Below are positions 25,317-34,975 of a stretch of DNA of 64,000 nt, in pieces. How positions within the stretch are numbered: the stretch's first letter is position 1; the number at the start of each line of letters is the position of its first letter. Under the pieces are notes generated by a model. That model saw only the letters and a list, made by a program, of their open reading frames with translations, made no database searches and was not told the DNA's origin. A program made the position numbers and the translations under genes. The DNA comes from JAHRAW01 sp965262585 (GTDB lineage: Bacteria; Pseudomonadota; Gammaproteobacteria; Arenicellales; Poriferihabitantaceae), in contig OZ253546.1 of the NCBI GenBank assembly GCA_965262585.1, forward strand, positions 496,001 through 560,000, in the 5' to 3' direction.

Positions 25317-28100
25317 TTACGCGGCGAGGTCTTTTTCGGTTGCGAGGATGTCCCGGATATCGGATGGATTGGTGGAAACCGCAAATCGCCATTGCCCGAA
25401 TGCAGCGTGCTGATTGACGGCGCTAATCCATTCCTGCATGTAGGTATGTTTTACATCGTCCTGTTCGGTTTGTTGGCCTTTGGTTTCAAGCACAAGCATT
25501 TCCCCCGATTTCATTCGGGCCAGAAAATCGGGGCGGTATTTCTTGACGATGCCGTTATACACATACAATACCTCAAAACCGAGATGGTCGTTTTTTACCC
25601 ACGCTTCAACCGCATTGTTTCGAGCCAATTCAAACGACTCGGATGCTTCCCATGCGCTGTCATAAACGCAGTAATTGACATGGCTTTTTTGCGCCGCTTC
25701 GCACGGCTTGCCGGTTCGCCACGGGAGCATATCCGCGGTTGAACGGATGGGGTAGTTAGTGTCAAACACGGGTGCGGTTTTTTCGGTGTTGTGAAATTCT
25801 ATCGCCTGCCAGAAATGGCGTACAATTTTTGTCATATTGAGCGTGATAACGAGTTGTCTTTTCTTTTCATCTCGATTGAAAAGTGCCGGCGATATTTGGA
25901 TGCGATCTGAATCGATAAACTGCTCGGTAAGCCGCACAAGTTCCGCCATCAACTCCGCCGGCGACCCATTCCAGTTCGGCTTCATGTGTTCCCACTCGGA
26001 TTGCGCGATGCGAAAAATAGCCGTCTGTTTGCGGACTTTGCGCATCAAGTTTTCAAGGTCCAAGTCCTTGATTCTAGAAATATCCGGTTGACTGTTGACG
26101 GTGGGTGCTATTTCCGCGATTTCGACGGTGTTAGCGGTGTCCAATTTCAAGCGACTCACTTGATTCCAATCCACCGAAAGTTCGGGCTTATAGGTTCGCT
26201 CTATCCTTATGATATTGGGCCATTGAATCGCAAACGCCTTTTTCTCATCGACCGGTTTAACCGTAATTTTAAGCGAGGGCGGCGGCGGGTTGCTGGTGTC
26301 GGCTTCGTGCGGCAGAAAACTAAACGGCACGCCGAATACATTGACATACTCCGCATCAAAGAATCCGGTTTTTTCATTTATCTCATAAGATGCGCGCCTG
26401 AGCCCACGCCCGACAACTTGTTCGCATAGTAATTGGCTGCTAAAAGCCCGCAGCCCCATGATGTGCGTAACCGTCCGTGCGTCCCAACCTTCCGACAACA
26501 TTCCCACGGAAATTACATTCTGTATTCGCTCCCCGGACTTCCCGGCTTGCCCGACTGTGTTCACTTTTTGACGCAATAGACCGGCCTGCTCTTTTTTGCT
26601 GACCTTTCGTTTCTTGTCGTTGTCCTCATCTGGTTCTGAACTGACGGCTTGCGTCTCGGTTTCTTTTTCCTCCGCTTCTTTCAACACCTTTGAGTCGATG
26701 TGCAAAATCCCCTCGGGATCACACAGCGAATCGATCAAGATGTTTTTCTTATCGAAAGCATATTTAATTCTAGCCGCCGTTTCCGTGCGGTTGGCAACGG
26801 TAATCATCACCGGCGGGGTTTCACGCCCACCCCAAATTTCTTTTGTCTTTTCCCAGTCCGAACCCAGCAAAGCATAGGCATTAGTTACCAGATCGGGCAG
26901 CGGCTCATGCGCCTCGGATTTGCGATTCAAATCGTCTTTGACTTCATTGTCATTGTAGAGATGATAGAGACGGGATTTATAAGTTTCGGCATCCGGCACC
27001 GCATCATCACGCACCACAATGCGCGGAGTTTTAACGATTCCCGATTCAATCGCATCGTTCAATCCAAAATCGCTGACGATCCATCCGAACAACGCTTCTT
27101 CCGCGGTTTTCTTTCCACTCGGCGCGAACGGAGTAGCGGAAAAATCAAAGCAATTCAAAATGCCACGAGTTTTGTGAATGCGATCAAGCCCGCCAACCCA
27201 TTTAGTGGCCTCTTCAATCTCCTCTTTTGCAACGCCCTTTACTTTCGACTCCGCCGGAACCCGCCACGCATGATGCGCTTCATCGTTGATCACAATCAAA
27301 TTACGCGCACTCGCCATATCGCCAAGCACTTCGCGGGTATACGCTTCATCACTTTTAGCACCGCGTTTGTCCACGCCTTTTTTATTCTTGATTTTCTCTT
27401 CGCTTTCCCAGTTGAGAGCATGCCAATTTCGTATAACGACCTTCGCCTGTCGAAGTTTTTCCCGCAAAGAAAATGGCACAACCCCAAATTCATCGTAGTA
27501 ATTGGATTTATCAGAAGGCACGAGAACAGAAAGACGCTCTCGAACGGTAAGATTAGGCGCAACGATAAAAACATTTTTCGAAAACTGTCCATTTTGAGGG
27601 TAAGTCACGCGGTTAATCACCTGCCACGCAATCAACATCGCCATCACAACCGTCTTGCCGGTGCCAGTGGCAAGTTTGGAACACAACCTCTGAAACTCCC
27701 CACCATCCCCCGGAATACTGATACCCGTTTTCTCCGCATCAGCACCCTCGAGCAACCATATCAACGTTTCAATCGCCTCAATCTGACAAAAGAAAAACGG
27801 ATATTCCCGTTGCTCCGAGTCTTTCCAATGTTCGAGCAACGTTTTCGTAATACCCGTAACCCCCGGATAACCCGCCTCACACCAAACCTCAACCCGCCGA
27901 CGAATTTGATTCACAAGCGGCAGTTCAACAAACTTCCCCGTGTGTTGATGCGGCTTTGCCTTCGGGTCGGCAACCATATATCCTGCTTGACGACGGCCTT
28001 TGACAGATTCATGCGATTGTTCCTCCGCAACAAAACCCCAATGAAGGGCCGGGGCGTTGTAGGGGGAGTTTAGGATTAGGGAGGTAGATGTTTTGGACAT
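25317..28100 (-). CDS. Type III-like restriction enzyme, helicase-nuclease (Res) subunit
   Basis: The 927-residue protein has a DEAD/DEAH helicase core with Walker A LATGTGKTVVMAM (about 144-150), the Walker B box NDEAHHAW (273-276) and motif VI CEQVVGRGLRRA. The C-terminal ~100 residues hold a PD-(D/E)XK nuclease candidate: VVKKYRPDFLA-like KKYRPDFLARM, then MLVLETKGQQ. Res subunits translocate along DNA and cut when sites are unmethylated. The gene begins 1 nt after the ietS-like stop and is last in the operon mod-ietA-ietS-res. A charged insert (about 475-510, DEDNDKKRKVSKKEQ) is notable. Confidence 0.88.
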   Translation of the reverse strand: MSKTSTSLILNSPYNAPALHWGFVAEEQSHESVKGRRQAGYMVADPKAKPHQHTGKFVELPLVNQIRRRVEVWCEAGYPGVTGITKTLLEHWKDSEQREYPFFFCQIEAIETLIWLLEGADAEKTGISIPGDGGEFQRLCSKLATGTGKTVVMAMLIAWQVINRVTYPQNGQFSKNVFIVAPNLTVRERLSVLVPSDKSNYYDEFGVVPFSLREKLRQAKVVIRNWHALNWESEEKIKNKKGVDKRGAKSDEAYTREVLGDMASARNLIVINDEAHHAWRVPAESKVKGVAKEEIEEATKWVGGLDRIHKTRGILNCFDFSATPFAPSGKKTAEEALFGWIVSDFGLNDAIESGIVKTPRIVVRDDAVPDAETYKSRLYHLYNDNEVKDDLNRKSEAHEPLPDLVTNAYALLGSDWEKTKEIWGGRETPPVMITVANRTETAARIKYAFDKKNILIDSLCDPEGILHIDSKVLKEAEEKETETQAVSSEPDEDNDKKRKVSKKEQAGLLRQKVNTVGQAGKSGERIQNVISVGMLSEGWDARTVTHIMGLRAFSSQLLCEQVVGRGLRRASYEINEKTGFFDAEYVNVFGVPFSFLPHEADTSNPPPPSLKITVKPVDEKKAFAIQWPNIIRIERTYKPELSVDWNQVSRLKLDTANTVEIAEIAPTVNSQPDISRIKDLDLENLMRKVRKQTAIFRIAQSEWEHMKPNWNGSPAELMAELVRLTEQFIDSDRIQISPALFNRDEKKRQLVITLNMTKIVRHFWQAIEFHNTEKTAPVFDTNYPIRSTADMLPWRTGKPCEAAQKSHVNYCVYDSAWEASESFELARNNAVEAWVKNDHLGFEVLYVYNGIVKKYRPDFLARMKSGEMLVLETKGQQTEQDDVKHTYMQEWISAVNQHAAFGQWRFAVSTNPSDIRDILATEKDLAA

Positions 28101-28101
28101 T

Positions 28102-30645
28102 CTACCCGCCCGTGGACCTTATTTGCTGTCTGATAGTATCTCTAACGGCTTGGTAAAAATCAATGGTTTCGTGCTCGGCTATTTCCAAAGTAACCGCCAA
28201 GCCGTATGGAATTTCATTGTCGAGAGTACCAGCATCAGCGGCGCATTGCACAAAAATGTCCAAAGAGTTTCCTGGCAAATTATTTGCGTCCAATTCAAAT
28301 ATTTCATGCTGTACGGTTCCTTTTCTCACCTGTTGCCAGTCAGATTCCTGTCGTTCATGTCCTTGTTTTTTAGTCAACCCATTACCCTCAAAAAATAACT
28401 TGGCTCGGCGCCAGCCAATATTGTGAGGATTGACTGGGGAAAACCACGCCAGTGTAACGGTCAACCGTAAATAGCCTCCACTGGAAGCTCCCGTCGGCAA
28501 CGGAAAATTAAAGCGGTGTCTTTCTTTTTCATGTATACGCCCACATCCGACGGCCGTCGCCCGTGTTCGGGTGCATCCCAGAACCTTTTCCAAGTTGATG
28601 TTTCCGTAACCCAAATACCTGGAGATATATCGTTTAAATTTCATGCGGTTCGTTGCATTTTCAAGGTGTTCGTATGCGTTCTTATTTGTGCCCGATGATG
28701 CACTGTGTACCAACAACGTCTTGATCAGCACTGCATCAAAATCGGCATCCATAACAGCATCAGGGTCTGATCGGATATCTTCCAGCATCTCAAAAATATG
28801 CCCTGCGGCATGACTAACGATAGCTGCTGCATGACTGGTTCCTGATGCGTAAGCAGTATTGCTAAGTTGCTCCGGCATAGCGCCTGGGCTGGCCACTTGT
28901 ACTCCGGGTGGTTCATTATTAATCACTGGGGAAATAATATTTGCATCGGTCGGATCTTGTGCGTACAGAATCCTACCGCCTTGGGTGAAAATATCCGGTT
29001 TAATAGAACTGCGGTAACCTGGCCCTATGCGGCTGTATGGGGCAGGTAACATCATATCTTCAATAGGGTCGGAGCCACTAACTAAACTCGGCAAATCTCC
29101 GGATGAATCACCCTGCAAAGCCCCTACTGTCAATGCATTCATAGATTCAGCAGGAGCAAGCAAGCGATGATTACGCTGATTATTATCTATCGCTTTTAGA
29201 ATGATGTCCTTTTCTGTATCAACAAGTGATGATTGAAAGTCTGTGGCATCTCTCTGAATACGATCAATATAATTTCCCGCGCTTACAATGAAAAGGATTT
29301 TGTATTTGAAGGACAACCAGTCTAATAGTTTTGCCCATGGAGACATTTCATGAAGATAATGTTGCTCGGTATTCCCAAGCGAAAGATTGATCACTCGAAC
29401 ACCGGGGGCCGCGGACTCATCCCCTTCAAACATTTCCCTGACCGCCCTTTCTATCACATCTTCCTGAAAGTTTTCCATAGGTATCTCTTCCTGGTTTCCT
29501 TGTTGATTTGGCTTCATCACCGGACGGACATAAATGCGGCGTGCCAGGGACACTATTTCTGCTTGAGGTCGACTCAAATCGCCATGGCACATCAAACATG
29601 CCATAGCAGTGCCATGCTTTTGTTGTGATGGTGCATATGCACTCATACAATCATCAGGGTCGAAAAATTTTATGCGCTCGTCCAACATGTCGTGGCGCAA
29701 CATGGGAGCACCATCCAGAAGTGCCAGTACCGGCGGTTGGTCATTGATCGGCATCAATGCTCTCCGTAGCGGGTGTTCCGATATCCCGCTGTCGCCGTCA
29801 ATATGTTGCCCAATAGGTCGAAAATAGCGAACTGCTTCACTATTAAAAACAGGCGGAAAGTTATCAGAAGATTCGGCTCCTGCCCAGTCGTGTCTTACCA
29901 CTTCTCCAATGCTAGCAACGGGTAGCCTTGCTTTTATAGCATGAAAAGCAATGTCATCAATACAAATGTTTTGTCCTATTGTTCCACCGGCGCTTTCTAT
30001 TTTTTGCTGTATTTCTTGGATATTCTGCTCACGTTTTTCGTTGTTTATTCGGTAGTAATGCAGTTCAATTTCAAAATTGATATAAGAGCTAGTACCTTGC
30101 TTGGCCTCATAATCTGCTCTCCAAATCTCTAAAATACCCGTGTCTCGTAATCTGTCTCTTATATCCCAACGCCGCAAAGTAAGTAGACAAGCAAATATTT
30201 TTTCAAATTTCGCAAATCCATGCTCAAGTTGTTCATTCGCTTGATAGCGATTCCATAGCCTGAGCAACCTATCTGTTGCTTGCCTGTTGCTGGATAAAAT
30301 ATAAAAGCGTCCACCCTTGACTTTGCGACCTGTTTCTTCATCATAAAGATCATGCAAATCAATGTCATCCACGTCCATTTCAGCCAACCATTCCAACCCT
30401 GAGAATTCGCTAACAGCATTTTGCAAATCTGCGATTCGACCGGCGGTTTCCATAACAAGTACTCGCTCTATATCTCCGGGGTCATCTGATACAAATGCCT
30501 CTTGAATCTGTTCGAACTGTCTTGCTATCCTTTCTGCCTGACCGATTTGATTTGTCGGACGCGGCGGCGGGGAACCACCACCATAGCCCCTTGGCCTCTG
30601 TACCGGTTCCGGGTTGGGAAAAAACAGAAGCGGTCGTTCAGGCAT
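28102..30645 (-). CDS. ietS: S8 subtilase, IetS-like defence protease
   Basis: The 847-residue protein has no signal peptide, so it is cytoplasmic. A helical N-terminal ~280 residues (LERVLVMETAGRI-type VLVMETAGRIAD, WLAEMDVDDIDLHD) precedes an S8 domain with Asp311 (LALLDGAPML), His344 (KHGTAMACL), Asn458 (VSAGNYID) and Ser604 (ASGTSHAAAIV), so the triad is complete. A C-terminal beta-rich domain follows. Paired with the AAA ATPase just upstream (8-nt overlap), it matches the ATPase/subtilase pair IetA-IetS, known from plasmid incompatibility and reported as an anti-phage system. The name is assigned by architecture and pairing, not by a search. Confidence 0.82.
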   Translation of the reverse strand: MPERPLLFFPNPEPVQRPRGYGGGSPPPRPTNQIGQAERIARQFEQIQEAFVSDDPGDIERVLVMETAGRIADLQNAVSEFSGLEWLAEMDVDDIDLHDLYDEETGRKVKGGRFYILSSNRQATDRLLRLWNRYQANEQLEHGFAKFEKIFACLLTLRRWDIRDRLRDTGILEIWRADYEAKQGTSSYINFEIELHYYRINNEKREQNIQEIQQKIESAGGTIGQNICIDDIAFHAIKARLPVASIGEVVRHDWAGAESSDNFPPVFNSEAVRYFRPIGQHIDGDSGISEHPLRRALMPINDQPPVLALLDGAPMLRHDMLDERIKFFDPDDCMSAYAPSQQKHGTAMACLMCHGDLSRPQAEIVSLARRIYVRPVMKPNQQGNQEEIPMENFQEDVIERAVREMFEGDESAAPGVRVINLSLGNTEQHYLHEMSPWAKLLDWLSFKYKILFIVSAGNYIDRIQRDATDFQSSLVDTEKDIILKAIDNNQRNHRLLAPAESMNALTVGALQGDSSGDLPSLVSGSDPIEDMMLPAPYSRIGPGYRSSIKPDIFTQGGRILYAQDPTDANIISPVINNEPPGVQVASPGAMPEQLSNTAYASGTSHAAAIVSHAAGHIFEMLEDIRSDPDAVMDADFDAVLIKTLLVHSASSGTNKNAYEHLENATNRMKFKRYISRYLGYGNINLEKVLGCTRTRATAVGCGRIHEKERHRFNFPLPTGASSGGYLRLTVTLAWFSPVNPHNIGWRRAKLFFEGNGLTKKQGHERQESDWQQVRKGTVQHEIFELDANNLPGNSLDIFVQCAADAGTLDNEIPYGLAVTLEIAEHETIDFYQAVRDTIRQQIRSTGG

Positions 30646-31633
30646 TGCTGGTTGTAGTTGCGCTGGCTATTACCTTCAGTTGGTCGTTCCACTGTTTTAT
30701 TTTGTTCTCAGTCACGTTCCTGGCGTTCTCTTGTTGCCTGTTGAGGACAGCACAGCGGTACACATCTCGGCAAAAATCCTCCACTGCAGAAAAAGAATCA
30801 AATGCAACTTTTTCAGTGATTGTTCTCGCAGACAAACCAAATTTGAGTGGCACTTTTGTTTGATAATTTTCAATGAATGCAATCAGTTGCTTTTTGGTAG
30901 GGCGAGGCATTTCTAGTCGAACCTGAAAACGGCGCCATACGGCCGAATCCAGTAATTCCGCATGATTACTGGCCACTGCCACAATCGTGTAGCTGGGCAG
31001 TGCATCGATTTGTAACAATAGAGAGCTGACAACTCGCTTTATTTCACCTGTTTCATGGGTATCCCCGCGTTCTTTTCCTACAACGTCAAATTCATCGAAG
31101 AACAGGACACACTTTTGTTGACGGGTATAATCAAATATTTTTTGCAATCGGGAGGCTGTTTCCCCCAAAAAACTACCGATTAATCCTTCGTAACGAACAA
31201 TTAACAAAGGCACCATTAATTTATTTGCCAGTACCTCTGCTAAGGTCGTTTTCCCATTGCCGGGCGGACCTATCAACATCAGTCGATTACGGGGCGTCAA
31301 TCCGTAACTCTTGAGCAAATCTGCTCGATGATGTTCCTCCACAAATTCTTCGATGACAGCCCGGTTCCGTTCGCCTAGCGTTATTTCTGATAACCGCCGT
31401 TCAGGTGTTCGGTGATGCAACAAATGTGCAATGCCATTATCCAAAATACGTTCCGGACGGAGTGGTGTTTGGCCATTCTCCCTCATAGCCGAAGCAAGGC
31501 GATCTGCAAGGACGTGGTGTTTATGTTCTCTCTCCTCAGCGATTATGCCCTCAACCACACGGCGAACAGCAGTTGGGTCGTCTTTATTAATAGACCTAAC
31601 TAAATTGACAAGCAAATCTGCTCTTGCCATCAT
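30638..31633 (-). CDS. ietA: AAA ATPase, IetA-like partner of the subtilase
   Basis: The 331-residue protein has an N-terminal helical segment (1-90) and one AAA module. Walker A is LIGPPGNGKTTLAEVLA (122-129), Walker B is CVLFFDEFDVVGKERG (about 176-182), sensor/finger residues lie in AVASNHAELLDSAVWRRFQVRLEMP, and a helical lid follows. It probably remodels or gates the subtilase encoded immediately downstream. Its ATG overlaps the mod stop by 4 nt and its end overlaps the subtilase start by 8 nt, which suggests tight translational coupling of all four genes. AT content is higher than in mod. Confidence 0.82.
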   Translation of the reverse strand: MMARADLLVNLVRSINKDDPTAVRRVVEGIIAEEREHKHHVLADRLASAMRENGQTPLRPERILDNGIAHLLHHRTPERRLSEITLGERNRAVIEEFVEEHHRADLLKSYGLTPRNRLMLIGPPGNGKTTLAEVLANKLMVPLLIVRYEGLIGSFLGETASRLQKIFDYTRQQKCVLFFDEFDVVGKERGDTHETGEIKRVVSSLLLQIDALPSYTIVAVASNHAELLDSAVWRRFQVRLEMPRPTKKQLIAFIENYQTKVPLKFGLSARTITEKVAFDSFSAVEDFCRDVYRCAVLNRQQENARNVTENKIKQWNDQLKVIASATTTSNA

Positions 31634-34263
31634 GTCACCTCGCCCGACACTTCAACAACCCTCAAACTCTCAACCCCTCTATCATCCACTATTTTAACCG
31701 CAACCCGGCTATTTTTACCAGTATTAAAAGGCAAGGAAACCGTCCCCCTATACGCTTCTATTAAATCTTCGTCTATTTCGGCTTTTAGGTTTTTGGCTAG
31801 GCGGGTCCAGCCGCTTTTTGGGTCGGTCATGGGGAAGAATACTTGGTTGGGGTAGAGGCTTCGGCCGTCGTAGTCGGTGTCTAGCATCCAGACGGCGATT
31901 TTGTCGGCGTTGCCGGATTCTAGTTCGCCGGTTTTGGTGTTGAAATAGTCGAAGCCTTTTACCTGCACGATCCATTGTCCGATGTGTTCGCCTTTTCGGA
32001 TTTGTTCGACGGTTACATCCGGTTGGCCGATTAGCCAGAAACTTTCGTTGCTGGTGCGTTTCTTTTTGAGGTCTTCGGTTTGCATGTCGGCGTTCATTTG
32101 CACTTTTAGCAGTGTTACGCCGGGCCAGTTGGTTTCTTCTATATCCTTTGCTGCTTCGGGGTCAAACTGGAAGGCGGCGAATATTATAATTCCCGGTTTG
32201 GGCATTAAGGTTGCGGCTTCTTGTAGTGCGTTCTCGACTTGTCTTTGTTCCAGCGGTGCGTGTTCGGGGCCGAAGGAGACGACTGCGCGGGTTGATTTGT
32301 AGGCGGGTTTCGCCGAGTCTTTTACTTGATCTTTACCGGAATCGTCGGGCTTTGTTTCGGCGTCGGCGTGTAGCCATCGACACGGCAAAGATTCGACTCG
32401 GGAGAAAGAAATTCGTTGTCCGCTTTTTCCGCGGATGCCGGTTTTCAATAATTCATCGCGCCATTCGTGTTGGCGTAAGGTTTCGCCGGATCGGGTTATG
32501 GAGATGTCCGGCGGGTTGGGTGTGGGGTCATCAACGCCCTCGCCTTCCATTCCTTTTGCGGCGGGGGCGGGAATAGTGTCGATGGGTTGGACGGTTGGCG
32601 ATGGTACGGCTTCGTAGGTGAAGGGGCCGGTTACGCGGGCGCGTTTGGTGTCTTTTAGGGGTTGGTCGTAGAGGGTGATAAATGATTGCGGTTCGTCATA
32701 CCCCAAAACCGAAGGCGATACATATGGCACGTTTTTATATTCAAACCCGCTGCCGACTCCTTCGTCATGGTGTGCCAATTTGTAATAGTCAAAGGTCGAG
32801 GTCATGAGTCGTTGTTTGGCGATGGTGATTGCCACTCGTGAGGTGTCGCAGGTTATCCAGCGTCTGCCCCATTGTTCGGCGACGAATGCGGTGGTGCCGC
32901 TGCCGCAAGTTGGGTCAAAAACCAAGTCGCCGGGGTCGGTGGTCATTAAAATACAACGCTGAATAGCCTTTGTGGAAGTTTCCACAACATATCTTTTGTC
33001 GCTCGAATACATTTGCGCGGACCAGATATTGTTAAGGCGTCGCCCGGGCACTTCATTCTCATATTTTTTCCACATAAGCGAGGTTTGCCCTTGCAACCCT
33101 TCCAACCTACCCAACTCGCCCATGCGATCCATGCCTTCTTTGGAAATTGCCCAGTGTCGTTTTTCTGAACAGTCGTATGTATTGCCTTGCCATTGATACG
33201 GGTCGGAGCGACCGGTAGTGGAAACGCCTTGCGAATCTAATCCCGTTCTTCTGTAAATCCGCGCGCCTTTTGGCAAATATTTGTCAGGGTCATAACTTTC
33301 TTCTGTCGTAGGTTTGCGACAAGTGCCATCGGGCAATTCCACCATAACATACGAACTGAAAAAATTCACAATTCCGTTTCGGGTCAGCGATTCATATAAC
33401 TGCCTATACTTTGTTTTTGTATTGTCTTTCGCATACCATAACAAATAATCGGCAACTTCAGGCAAATGCTTTGTCGAACTACCGCTTGTAGTCGCAAATG
33501 AAATCGTCGCCACGCAATTTTCCGCGCCGAAAATATCATCCATTACCAAACCCATTCTGTGGATATTTTCATCGCCAATCTGCACAAACACACTCCCACT
33601 TTCCGTCAACATTTCCTTCGCCAGCAACAATCGGTCGCGCATATAGGACAAATAGGAATGAATACCCAATTCCCATGTATCCCGAAATGCTTTGATCATT
33701 TCCGGCTCGGCGGTTAAGTCTTCGCCTTTGCCATCTTTGACATCGCGTTTGTTTGTGAATGGCTGAAAGTTGGAACCGTATTTAATGCCGTAAGGCGGGT
33801 CCATATACACGCACTGCACTTTGCCGGCCATGTTTTCTTTTTGCAGCAGGGAATTCATCACCAACAGCGAATCGCCGGCAATGAGGCGGTTGCTCCAGTT
33901 GTGGGAGTGTTTATAAAATTCGATTGCCTGACGCAAGGGTGCTTCGCTTTCTTGTATAAACAATGACTCTTGACGATTGCCATTACCGTTGCCGTTTCGT
34001 TTTCTGACCGCTTCGACAATGGTGCGCGGGTCGATGCGTTCGTGGACATGCAACGACACGGTCGGCACCTCAAAAGAAGTGCGTTCGGCTTTGCCCGCCC
34101 AGTGCAGTTGCGGGTCCAGATGCGGGTCGTAGGCGTAGGTTTGCTTGCCGTCCTGCTGGGGGTCGGTGCGCGGCGTTACCAATCCCGCCGGTGGATTATT
34201 GACGCGCTTTTTGTCGCCGTGCTGGTAGGATTCGATTGATTTTTTGCTTTTTTTGTTTGCCAT
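31630..34263 (-). CDS. Type III-like DNA adenine methyltransferase (Mod)
   Basis: The 877-residue protein is a beta-class N6-adenine or N4-cytosine methyltransferase. Motif IV DPPY (155-158, VYMDPPYGIKYG) comes first, and the AdoMet motif FDPTCGSGTTAF (449-458) comes later, the order seen in Mod subunits. The region between them is the likely target-recognition part. The C-terminal ~350 residues are large for Mod and include FGPEHAPLEQRQVENAL and VKGFDYFNTKTGELESG. A run of Asn-Gly codons (RNGNGNGNRQ, about 89-97) is repetitive. GGAG precedes the ATG by about nine nt. It opens the operon and should protect host DNA from the Res subunit. Confidence 0.88.
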   Translation of the reverse strand: MANKKSKKSIESYQHGDKKRVNNPPAGLVTPRTDPQQDGKQTYAYDPHLDPQLHWAGKAERTSFEVPTVSLHVHERIDPRTIVEAVRKRNGNGNGNRQESLFIQESEAPLRQAIEFYKHSHNWSNRLIAGDSLLVMNSLLQKENMAGKVQCVYMDPPYGIKYGSNFQPFTNKRDVKDGKGEDLTAEPEMIKAFRDTWELGIHSYLSYMRDRLLLAKEMLTESGSVFVQIGDENIHRMGLVMDDIFGAENCVATISFATTSGSSTKHLPEVADYLLWYAKDNTKTKYRQLYESLTRNGIVNFFSSYVMVELPDGTCRKPTTEESYDPDKYLPKGARIYRRTGLDSQGVSTTGRSDPYQWQGNTYDCSEKRHWAISKEGMDRMGELGRLEGLQGQTSLMWKKYENEVPGRRLNNIWSAQMYSSDKRYVVETSTKAIQRCILMTTDPGDLVFDPTCGSGTTAFVAEQWGRRWITCDTSRVAITIAKQRLMTSTFDYYKLAHHDEGVGSGFEYKNVPYVSPSVLGYDEPQSFITLYDQPLKDTKRARVTGPFTYEAVPSPTVQPIDTIPAPAAKGMEGEGVDDPTPNPPDISITRSGETLRQHEWRDELLKTGIRGKSGQRISFSRVESLPCRWLHADAETKPDDSGKDQVKDSAKPAYKSTRAVVSFGPEHAPLEQRQVENALQEAATLMPKPGIIIFAAFQFDPEAAKDIEETNWPGVTLLKVQMNADMQTEDLKKKRTSNESFWLIGQPDVTVEQIRKGEHIGQWIVQVKGFDYFNTKTGELESGNADKIAVWMLDTDYDGRSLYPNQVFFPMTDPKSGWTRLAKNLKAEIDEDLIEAYRGTVSLPFNTGKNSRVAVKIVDDRGVESLRVVEVSGEVT

Positions 34264-34293
34264 TATCCGATCTCCGCGCCGGATTTTACCAGA

Positions 34294-34914
34294 TTAAAAT
34301 GATGAACCGGGTTGCTTAAGGAAGGCAAGTTCTTCATCGGTTGATGGGCGTCCTAGAATTTGGTTGCGGTGGGGGAATCGGGCGAAGCGTTGGATGATTT
34401 GCTGGTGTTTGTGGGCGAAGTCGAGGTAGTTGTTGAATAATTCCACTTCATCGGCGGCGGCGTTTTCCGCCAACTCTTGATACAGGGCGACCGAGCGTTG
34501 CTGCTCGGCAAGGTCTTCGCTGTGCTCAAAAGGCAGGTAGGCGAATACCCGGCGAATGGGGTCGAGGCACGCTGTGGCACCGCTTTCCAAGCCTTGTTTG
34601 GCGTAGCCCAACGCCACTGCATCGTAGGCAAAGGCACCGGGGGTGTCGCGATGCATGTTGCGGGGGAATTGGTCGGTGCAGAGGATCAACGCCAACAGGC
34701 CGTGCGGGGATTCGGCCCAAGAGGCGAGTTTGCCGGTGGCGGCGGCTTCGCTGACGGCGGCGAAACGGTTGGTGATTTCGCGGTCCGTTATCTCGTTTTT
34801 TGACCACCACAATGTGGTTTTTTCGGCGGCGACTTCAGCGGCGGTATGGCTGGTTCCGAACCAGAATTGGAGGATTTCGGTGATTGTGGGGGTGTTGATG
34901 TTCGAGTTATTCAT
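34294..34914 (-). CDS. DUF924 family protein
   Basis: From ATG 34914 the protein is 206 residues. The open frame continues to 35013 but only through non-coding sequence next to the repeats. DUF924 features are clear: ITEILQFWFG at the start, LWWSKNEITDREITNRF, ILCTDQFPRNMHRDTPGAFAYD, and a helical-repeat C-terminal half with VFAYLPFEHSEDLAEQQRSVALY. The family adopts a TPR-like helical fold and has no firm function. It lies 30 nt upstream of the mod start on the same strand and may be the host gene beside which the defence operon inserted. Confidence 0.85.
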   Translation of the reverse strand: MNNSNINTPTITEILQFWFGTSHTAAEVAAEKTTLWWSKNEITDREITNRFAAVSEAAATGKLASWAESPHGLLALILCTDQFPRNMHRDTPGAFAYDAVALGYAKQGLESGATACLDPIRRVFAYLPFEHSEDLAEQQRSVALYQELAENAAADEVELFNNYLDFAHKHQQIIQRFARFPHRNQILGRPSTDEELAFLKQPGSSF

Positions 34915-34975
34915 TATTTGGGGGGTGTTTGTGGGATTGCCTATAATAACAAAAGGAGCGGCTGTCGCCGGCCCG

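Noticed and set aside
26700..28073. 457-residue open frame on the plus strand
   Set aside because: It lies wholly antisense to the res gene, is rich in Arg/Asn/Phe with no domain, and has the composition expected of an opposite-strand shadow.
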